A stretch of 7,253 bases of DNA. Origin: Actinomycetota bacterium. Lineage in GTDB: Bacteria > Actinomycetota > Actinomycetes > Propionibacteriales > Propionibacteriaceae. The notes below the pieces were generated by a model. The model ran no database searches and was not told the DNA's origin. It saw only the letters and a program-made list of their open reading frames with translations. Below, piece after piece: positions 1-5,219 of the stretch; position 1 is the stretch's first letter, and each line of letters opens with the position of its first letter. Position numbers and translations under genes: made by a program. Location: positions 1 through 7,253 of the forward strand of contig JACRAA010000271.1 of the NCBI GenBank assembly GCA_016213595.1, written 5' to 3'.

Positions 1-7
1 ACGTCTG

Positions 8-2329
8 ATGCGCCCCGTCGACAGGCTCTGGCTCGGAACGACCATCGCTGGCGTCCTGGGGTCCATGACGCTGCTGCCCCTCACCGCGGACGCGAGCTAC
101 CTGTACCCGTCGTGGCTGCTGGTCACCGTCCTCAGCGTCGCCGCGGTGGTCGGGGACCGGCTCCGGCTGGCGAAGGTCGCCGTCAACGGGATCCAGCTCC
201 TGCTCGCCGGGGCCCTCGCGGTCTCGCTGGCGATCGGTCCGGGTCCGGCGGACGTCGTCTGGTACGCACGCCTCGTGCCGCTGCTGCGATCCGGCTACAG
301 CCACATCCAGACCTCGGCCGCGCCCATGCCGCCGGACCCCGGTGCCCAGATCATCCTCACGCTCATCGTCGTGCTGCTGTTCCTCGTCGCGGGAGTCATC
401 GCCGACACCCTGGACAAGCCGGCCTGGGCACTCGCACCCCTCCTCGCGCTGTACCTCATCCCCGCGGTCGCGCTCCGCACCGACGTCAACGTCGTGTCGT
501 TCCTGGTCGTCGTCATCGGCTACCTGGCGATCCTGTTCGCCGACGGCCTCAACAGCGACCGGCGGTGGACACGCAACCTCAGCCACGACTCTGCGATGGC
601 ACGCGGCTCCCGCGGCATCTGGCGCATGTCCACGGTCGTGGCGACGCCGGCGCTCCTCGCCGCGGTCATCCTGGGCGCGATGCTGCCCACCTTGTCGCCG
701 ACGTTCTTCTCGTCGCTCCGGCCGAACGGTTCGGGGCCGATCGAGATGGCGGACCCGCAGCTCGACCTCCGCAAGAACCTCGAGCAGGGGACGAGCCGCG
801 AGGTCCTGTCGTACACCACGAACAAGCCCAGCGGTGCCTACCTCCGGCTCGCGACCCTGCCGGTGCTGAACGCCGACGGCTGGCAGCAGTCCCAGGTGAC
901 CCTCAAGCAGGGCCCCCTCGGCAGCGTCCCAGGCCTGACCAGCGCTCCCCCGGGCGGCTCTCGCATCACCAACGTGCAGATCGAGGACCTCGCCTCGATG
1001 TACCTCCCTGTACCCTACGCGCCGCGGGCACAGAACGCGACCGGCGAGTGGTCGTACGACCCCGCGTCGCTGATGATCATCGCGACGGGGAACAACCGGT
1101 CCAGAGCAACAATCGGCCAGCGCTACACCGTCGAGAGCTGGGACGTCGAGCCGAACGGTGCCGCCCTGTCGAACGCACACGTGGGCGTACCTCCGGGCCA
1201 GGCGATGACGCTCGAGATCCCGACCGACATACCGACCCGGATCGTCACGCTCGTCAACCAGCTGACGTCGGGGATCGACGCGCCGGCCCTGAAGGCGGCC
1301 GCGCTGCAGGCCTACCTGCGTTCCTCGCAGTTCAGCTACTCCGTCCAGGGCGCGTCCGGCAAGACCTCGTACCAAGCCGTCGAGACGTTCCTGTTCCAGA
1401 CGAAGACCGGCTACTGCGTGCAGTACGCCGCCTCGATGGCGCTCATGGCCCGGATCGCCGGCATCCCGTCGCGCGTCGCCGTGGGGTTCCTGCCGGGCAC
1501 GCAGTCCGGCGACCGCTGGCTCGTGACGAGCCACGACATGCACTCGTGGCCGGAGCTGTACTTCGAGGGACAGGGTTGGGTCCGGTTCGAGCCGACACAG
1601 TCGGTCGCCCTGCCGCCGTCCTGGACCGTCGTGGCGCCGAACCAGCCCTCGGCCGCGCCCAGCAGTGCGGCAGCCCCGAGCGCCGGCACCTCCCTGCAGC
1701 CGACGGCCGAGGCGAGCGTGGAGCACCAGTCGCCAGGGGCCGTGGGGGTGACGGCGTCCAATGCCTCCCGGACCCGTACGCTGCTGCTCGTCGCGGTCCT
1801 CACGCTCCTGCTCCTGCTGCTCCTCGCGCCCATGGTCGCGCGACGGCTGGTGCGCCGCTCACGGCTGGCGCCGACCGGCGACCCGCACGAGTCCATCGCC
1901 AAGGCCTGGCTGGAGGTTCGGGACACGTGGCTCGACCTGGGACACCGCTGGCCGCGAGGGACACCGCGCCAGATCGGCGAGGTCGTCGCTCAGGGCCTGC
2001 CGCGCAGGGTGGCCGAGACGTCGCTGCCGGGCGTGGTGGCAGCGGTCGAGCAGTCCCGGTACGCCGAGCATCTCGACGACGTCGAGGGCCTGAGGCGCCA
2101 GGTCGACGAGGTCCTGTCCGCGCTTCACGAGTCGCGCCCGTGGTACCGCCGCCTGGGCCACATCCTGCTGCCGGCATCGTTGACGTACAGCGCCCGCTTG
2201 TGGTGGCGGCGTGTCACGGCGTCCCGGCCGCCAGAGGTCATCGACGACTCCGTGGGCTCCGCACCCACCGACGACAGTGCGTTCCAGAGGCCTTCCGAGC
2301 ACAACGTCGCTGAGCCCAGCGTCCGCTGA
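8..2329 (+). CDS. TgpA-like DUF3488/transglutaminase-domain membrane protein
   Basis: This is a polytopic membrane protein with an extracytoplasmic transglutaminase/protease-like domain; the physiological substrate in actinobacteria is not known. About seven hydrophobic segments are visible at the N-terminus (roughly residues 9-25, 36-50, 59-77, 114-133, 140-156, 160-178, 206-228). A soluble region then holds the transglutaminase core, with Cys470 in KTGYCVQYAASMA, His512 in HDMHSWPE and Glu528 in WVRFEPT. Glu replaces the Asp of classical triads, which I recall as common in this family. A Pro/Ala/Ser-rich linker (about 536-590), one leucine-rich helix (591-611) and a cytoplasmic tail resembling DUF4129 (about 620-720) follow. 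The 773-residue length suits the family. The ATG overlaps an upstream TGA (TGATG, bases 6-10), which suggests coupling to a preceding gene. In actinobacteria such proteins usually follow MoxR ATPase and DUF58 genes, but that lies outside the window. The reading frame is open upstream to the edge, so a slightly earlier start cannot be excluded. Confidence 0.9.
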   Translation: MRPVDRLWLGTTIAGVLGSMTLLPLTADASYLYPSWLLVTVLSVAAVVGDRLRLAKVAVNGIQLLLAGALAVSLAIGPGPADVVWYARLVPLLRSGYSHIQTSAAPMPPDPGAQIILTLIVVLLFLVAGVIADTLDKPAWALAPLLALYLIPAVALRTDVNVVSFLVVVIGYLAILFADGLNSDRRWTRNLSHDSAMARGSRGIWRMSTVVATPALLAAVILGAMLPTLSPTFFSSLRPNGSGPIEMADPQLDLRKNLEQGTSREVLSYTTNKPSGAYLRLATLPVLNADGWQQSQVTLKQGPLGSVPGLTSAPPGGSRITNVQIEDLASMYLPVPYAPRAQNATGEWSYDPASLMIIATGNNRSRATIGQRYTVESWDVEPNGAALSNAHVGVPPGQAMTLEIPTDIPTRIVTLVNQLTSGIDAPALKAAALQAYLRSSQFSYSVQGASGKTSYQAVETFLFQTKTGYCVQYAASMALMARIAGIPSRVAVGFLPGTQSGDRWLVTSHDMHSWPELYFEGQGWVRFEPTQSVALPPSWTVVAPNQPSAAPSSAAAPSAGTSLQPTAEASVEHQSPGAVGVTASNASRTRTLLLVAVLTLLLLLLLAPMVARRLVRRSRLAPTGDPHESIAKAWLEVRDTWLDLGHRWPRGTPRQIGEVVAQGLPRRVAETSLPGVVAAVEQSRYAEHLDDVEGLRRQVDEVLSALHESRPWYRRLGHILLPASLTYSARLWWRRVTASRPPEVIDDSVGSAPTDDSAFQRPSEHNVAEPSVR

Positions 2330-2370
2330 CGGCCAGCGTCCGCTGACGGCTCAGCCCTGACGGCTCAGCC
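2316..2370. repeat. Two overlapping perfect tandem duplications (17 bp x2, 14 bp x2)
   Basis: Bases 2316-2332 (CCAGCGTCCGCTGACGG) are repeated exactly and without spacer at 2333-2349. Bases 2343-2356 (CTGACGGCTCAGCC) are repeated exactly at 2357-2370. The two units share CTGACGG, so GACGGC occurs three times (2328, 2345, 2359). The first 17-bp copy contains the TGA stop of the transglutaminase gene; the second copy is untranslated. This looks like replication slippage at a convergent gene junction. A structural or regulatory role is possible but is not shown. Confidence 0.85.
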
Positions 2371-2385
2371 GGGCCGTTCGGTCAG
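2357..2385. terminator. Weak candidate bidirectional terminator hairpin
   Basis: Between the convergent transglutaminase and DUF3040 genes, ACGGC (2360-2364) can pair with GCCGT (2373-2377) across an 8-nt loop. CTGAC (2357-2361) can alternatively pair with GTCAG (2381-2385). There is no T-run on either side, and the upstream repeat copies offer competing stem arms. Position is the main argument. The 3' end of the hairpin touches the DUF3040 stop codon. Confidence 0.25.
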
Positions 2386-2738
2386 TCGGTGCCGTCCTCG
2401 TTGCGCCGCCACTGCTCCTCGATGCGGTGCAGGAAGTCCTGCCCGTCGCCGCTGCGGGGCTTCCGGCTAGAGTTCGCGCGGCTCCACCAGGTGAGCGCGC
2501 TCACGGTGGACACCAGCATGACGACGAAGCCGATGACGCTCATCACCCAGGTCAGGCTCATGCCGATGATGAGGATGGCGACGCCGGCGATGAATCCGAT
2601 CGCGGCCAGGGCGGCGCGACGACGGTGGACGGCGTTCGGGGTCCTGCCACGCAGAGTGCTCGCGAGCTTGGGGTCCTCGGCACTGAGGGCCGCCTCCATC
2701 TGAGCGAGCAGTGCCTGCTCCTTCTCCGAAAGGGCCAT
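2382..2738 (-). CDS. DUF3040 family small membrane protein
   Basis: This 118-residue protein belongs to the actinobacterial DUF3040 family, whose function is not known. The N-terminus carries the family signature (MALSEKEQALLAQMEAAL, then AEDPKLASTLRG at residues 20-31), predicted to be a cytoplasmic amphipathic helix. An Arg-rich stretch (38-41) precedes two hydrophobic helices at about 42-62 and 64-84. A charged hydrophilic tail (87-118) follows. Both ends are therefore predicted to be on the cytoplasmic side. The ATG at 2738 is chosen because GAGGAGG lies 5 nt upstream of it. The in-frame GTG at 2744, two codons earlier, directly abuts that ribosome binding site. The gene converges with the transglutaminase gene and diverges from tal. 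From memory, DUF3040 genes often sit near mraZ and the division/cell-wall cluster in actinobacteria, but no such gene is in this window. Confidence 0.88.
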   Translation of the reverse strand: MALSEKEQALLAQMEAALSAEDPKLASTLRGRTPNAVHRRRAALAAIGFIAGVAILIIGMSLTWVMSVIGFVVMLVSTVSALTWWSRANSSRKPRSGDGQDFLHRIEEQWRRNEDGTD

Positions 2739-2743
2739 GGCCA

Positions 2744-2750
2744 CCTCCTC
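2744..2750 (-). promoter_or_regulatory. Ribosome binding site of the DUF3040 gene
   Basis: The - strand reads GAGGAGG followed by TGGCC and ATG at 2738, a 5-nt spacer. It decides the start: a GTG at 2744 overlaps this site and could not be served by it. Confidence 0.75.
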
Positions 2751-2765
2751 GTCTCTTCTTCATTC

Positions 2766-2794
2766 AGTCTAGGTCGGGAGCGACAACTCCGGAA
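2766..2794 (-). promoter_or_regulatory. Candidate promoter of the DUF3040 gene
   Basis: On the - strand a TAGACT -10-like hexamer (2771-2766) is preceded by 17 bp and a poor -35-like TTCCGG (2794-2789). Transcription would begin near 2759, leaving about 20 nt before the ATG, including the ribosome binding site. The -10 fits TANNNT but the -35 match is weak. The call rests on position as much as on sequence. Confidence 0.35.
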
Positions 2795-2799
2795 GCCGC

Positions 2800-2828
2800 T
2801 TCGGTCCATCGGTACCCGAACGTAGTGT
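2800..2828 (+). promoter_or_regulatory. Candidate promoter of tal
   Basis: TTCGGT (2800-2805), a 17-bp spacer and TAGTGT (2823-2828) resemble a housekeeping-type actinobacterial promoter. Transcription would begin near 2835, just before the ribosome binding site. If so, the in-frame GTG at 2827 would not be on the transcript, which supports the ATG at 2854 as start. Confidence 0.35.
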
Positions 2829-2837
2829 GGCGCTAAC

Positions 2838-2847
2838 AGGGAAGGAG
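2838..2847 (+). promoter_or_regulatory. Ribosome binding site of tal
   Basis: AGGGAAGGAG at 2838-2847 ends 6 nt before the ATG at 2854. It lies inside the longer reading frame that opens with GTG at 2827, and so argues for the downstream ATG as the true start. Confidence 0.75.
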
Positions 2848-2853
2848 CTGTCC

Positions 2854-3945
2854 ATGAACGATCGCTTGCGCGAGCTGTCCGAGGCCGGGGTCTCGATCTG
2901 GCTCGACGACCTGTCCAGGGATCGACTCAGGAGTGGCAACCTCGCGGGCCTGATCAGCGAGGACTGCGTGGTCGGGGTGACGACCAACCCCACGATCTTC
3001 GCGGGCGCCATCGGCCACGGGAACGCGTACGACGAACAGCTCGCCGAGCTCAAGAGCCAAGGCGTGGACATGGCGGAGGCGATCACCCAGCTCACGACGA
3101 CCGACGTCCGTGACGCCTGCGACCTGTTCGCCGAGACGTACCGCGCGACGGGCGGCAAGGACGGGCGGGTGTCCATCGAGGTCGAGCCCGGGATCGCGCA
3201 CGACACGGCGGCGACGGTCGCACGGGCCCGCGAGCTGCACGACCGGGTGGACCGCGACGAGCTGTTCGTCAAGATCCCGGCGACACGGGAGGGACTGCCG
3301 GCGATCACGGCGTGCATCGCGGCAGGCATCAGTATCAACGTCACCCTGATCTTCAGTGTCGAGCGCTACCGGGAGGTCGTCGAGGCCTACGTCAGCGGGC
3401 TCGAGCAGGCCGCCGAGGCAGGCCTGGACCTGGGCCGGATCCGCTCCGTCGCGTCGCTGTTCGTGTCCCGCGTCGACGTCGAGATCGACAAGCGGCTCGA
3501 TGCCATCGCCGGGGAGGCGCTCACGCTGAAGGGGAAGGCGGGCATCGCGAACTCGCGGCTCGCGTACGCGGCGTACGAGGAGCTCTTCGGGACTGAGCGC
3601 TTCGCGGCGCTGAAGGCGAAGGGCGCCCACGAGCAGCGGCCGCTGTGGGCGTCGACCGGGGTGAAGACGAACGACTACCCGGATACGCTGTACGTGGCGA
3701 ACCTCGTCGCGCCTAACACGGTGAACACGATGCCGGAGAAGACGCTGCGCGCGTACGCCGACCACGGTGAGATCGGCGAGCCGGTCGTCGGCAAGGACAT
3801 CGAGGCGGCGGCCACGATGAAGGCTCTGGAGCTGGCCGGGATCGAGATGACGGATGTCTTCCTCACGCTCGAGAACGAGGGCGTGGAGAAGTTCGAGAAG
3901 TCGTGGGCAGAGCTGGAGGAGACGGTCAGGAAGGCGTTGGGCTGA
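2854..3945 (+). CDS. tal: Transaldolase
   Basis: This enzyme of the non-oxidative pentose phosphate pathway moves a dihydroxyacetone unit from sedoheptulose 7-phosphate to glyceraldehyde 3-phosphate, giving erythrose 4-phosphate and fructose 6-phosphate in the cytoplasm. With the ATG at 2854 the protein has 363 residues, close to the usual length of the actinobacterial (mycobacterial-type) family. The TTNPTIF signature is at residues 43-49. The Schiff-base lysine is Lys140 in LFVKIPAT. The strand GISINVTLIFS is at 158-168, and SLFVSRVD and WASTGVKTND follow. All expected motifs are present with no sign of decay. A strong ribosome binding site 6 nt upstream favours this start over the GTG at 2827. 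Actinobacterial tal usually lies in a tkt-tal-zwf-opcA-pgl cluster. Here it stands alone between a divergent DUF3040 gene and a convergent dinB, and is probably monocistronic. The family call is secure. Confidence 0.96.
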   Translation: MNDRLRELSEAGVSIWLDDLSRDRLRSGNLAGLISEDCVVGVTTNPTIFAGAIGHGNAYDEQLAELKSQGVDMAEAITQLTTTDVRDACDLFAETYRATGGKDGRVSIEVEPGIAHDTAATVARARELHDRVDRDELFVKIPATREGLPAITACIAAGISINVTLIFSVERYREVVEAYVSGLEQAAEAGLDLGRIRSVASLFVSRVDVEIDKRLDAIAGEALTLKGKAGIANSRLAYAAYEELFGTERFAALKAKGAHEQRPLWASTGVKTNDYPDTLYVANLVAPNTVNTMPEKTLRAYADHGEIGEPVVGKDIEAAATMKALELAGIEMTDVFLTLENEGVEKFEKSWAELEETVRKALG

Positions 3946-3967
3946 CGCGGTCCTCGCGGAAGGGCCC

Positions 3968-5215
3968 TCAGGCATCCTTGAGCCCGCCCTGGTCGATGGT
4001 CGGGACGTGGCGGGTCAGGGTCGCGCGCTGCACCGCCTTCGGCCCGTACCTGCGGATCGCGCGGTCCATCGCCTCCTCCGCCTCCCGCCAGCCCCGCTCC
4101 GGGGCGTCCAGGGTGAACTGCTGGTAGGCCGCCTCCGCGTCGACCAGCCCCTGCAGCCGCACGCCCACCTTGCGGATCCGGGCACGCTGCAGCGCGAGAC
4201 CGTCGAAGAGCCGGACGACCGCAGCATGGATGTCCCCTGTCACATCGGTCGGGCTCGGCAGCGTCACCGACCGTGTCAGGTCCGTGAAGTCGCTCAGCCG
4301 CAGGCCCAGCACGACGGTACGGCCCACCATGCCCGCCGCCCTCACCCGTGACGCCGTACGGTCCGCCATCCGCAGCAGCTCGACCCGTACCCGCGCCGGG
4401 TCGTCCGTGTCGCGGCCGAACGTCTCCGACGAGCCGATGCTGTGCTCCCGGGTCGCCGCGACCACCCGGCTCGTGTCGCGACCCCATGCCAGGTCGGCCA
4501 GCAACGACCCTTGATGGGGGCCGAACGCCCGGACGAGGGTCATCTTCGGGACGTAGGCGAGGTCGGCCACGCTCCGCAGCCCCAGCTGATGGAGCCTGCC
4601 CGACGTCGCCTCCCCCACCCCCCACAGCGCCTCGACGGGCAGCGGGTGCAGGAACGCGATGACGTCGTCCGGCTCGACGACACGCAGCCCGTCCGGCTTC
4701 GCCTGCTTCGAGGCAAGCTTCGCGACGAACTTCGACGGACCGATCCCCACCGAGCAGCCGATCCGCTGCTCGTCGGCGACGAGGGAGCGGACGTGTTCCC
4801 CCACCGCGGTGGCCGACCCGAAGGTGTGGATCGCCCCGGTGATGTCGCAGAACGCCTCGTCGATGCTCGTCACCTCGACGTGCGGGGAGACCGACTCGAA
4901 GATCGCGACGACCCCTGCAGACACCTCCTGGTAGGTGTCGAAGTCGGGCACGATGGCGACGAGCTGCGGGCACAGCCGGCGGGCCGTGGTGGTCGGCATG
5001 CCGCTCTTCACCCCGTACTGACGTGCCTCGTACGTCGCCGACAGCACCACCCCGCGCGTCGCGCCCCCGACGAACATCGGCAGCCCGACGAGCTCCGGGC
5101 GGCGGCGCAGCTCGACCGAGGCGTAGAAGCAGTCCATGTCGACATGCATGACGACGCGGCCGGGGGCCTGCGGCCCTTCGTACACACTCGTGCTCGTGCC
5201 CCATCCGAACGGCAC
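3968..5215 (-). CDS. dinB: DNA polymerase IV (Y-family translesion polymerase)
   Basis: This error-prone Y-family polymerase copies past damaged template bases. With the GTG at 5215 it has 415 residues. The palm carries Asp26 in MHVDMDCFYASVE and Asp119-Glu120 in TSIDEAF, the three metal-binding acids. Tyr31 takes the place of the steric-gate residue. SATYEARQYGVKSGMP (59-74) and VGIGPSKFVAKLASKQAKP are the other family signatures, followed by the helix-hairpin-helix thumb (LWGVGEATSGRLHQLGL) and the little-finger domain. QQFTLD (365-370) lies where many DinB proteins carry a sliding-clamp motif, but is degenerate. The GTG is chosen because GGGAGG ends 7 nt upstream. An ATG at 5269 would overlap dnaE2 by 50 nt, and the ATG at 5149 (start of MHVDMD) has no ribosome binding site. 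The gene starts 4 nt after dnaE2 ends, so the two are probably cotranscribed and translationally coupled. It converges with tal across 22 bp. Confidence 0.95.
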   Translation of the reverse strand: MPFGWGTSTSVYEGPQAPGRVVMHVDMDCFYASVELRRRPELVGLPMFVGGATRGVVLSATYEARQYGVKSGMPTTTARRLCPQLVAIVPDFDTYQEVSAGVVAIFESVSPHVEVTSIDEAFCDITGAIHTFGSATAVGEHVRSLVADEQRIGCSVGIGPSKFVAKLASKQAKPDGLRVVEPDDVIAFLHPLPVEALWGVGEATSGRLHQLGLRSVADLAYVPKMTLVRAFGPHQGSLLADLAWGRDTSRVVAATREHSIGSSETFGRDTDDPARVRVELLRMADRTASRVRAAGMVGRTVVLGLRLSDFTDLTRSVTLPSPTDVTGDIHAAVVRLFDGLALQRARIRKVGVRLQGLVDAEAAYQQFTLDAPERGWREAEEAMDRAIRRYGPKAVQRATLTRHVPTIDQGGLKDA

Positions 5216-5219
5216 GTCG

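Noticed and set aside
1589..1591. Loss of the catalytic Asp in the transglutaminase triad
   Set aside because: Glu528 occupies the Asp position in WVRFEPT. As I recall, Glu at this position is common in the actinobacterial DUF3488 family, so I do not regard it as evidence of inactivation.
112..2313. A 733-codon + strand open frame parallel to the transglutaminase gene
   Set aside because: It is Arg/Pro/Gly-rich low-complexity sequence without motifs. The overlapping frame has clear membrane segments and the Cys-His-Glu transglutaminase core.
2739..2853. Actinobacterial LexA (SOS) box
   Set aside because: The only partial half-site, CGAAC at about 2818-2822, has no matching GTTCG half at the right distance. 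I saw no other SOS box in the window; the operon promoter of dnaE2-dinB is outside it.
3946..3967. Candidate terminator between tal and dinB
   Set aside because: Only a 4-bp CGCG/CGCG stem (3946-3949 with 3955-3958) and the self-complementary AGGGCCCT (3961-3968) are present. There is no T-run, so this is too weak to call.
3675..5204. A 509-codon open frame on the - strand overlapping dinB and the 3' end of tal
   Set aside because: It is dominated by Arg, Gly, Ala and Pro with no domain signature, and runs in a shifted frame through dinB and antisense to tal. This is the usual shadow of high-GC coding DNA.
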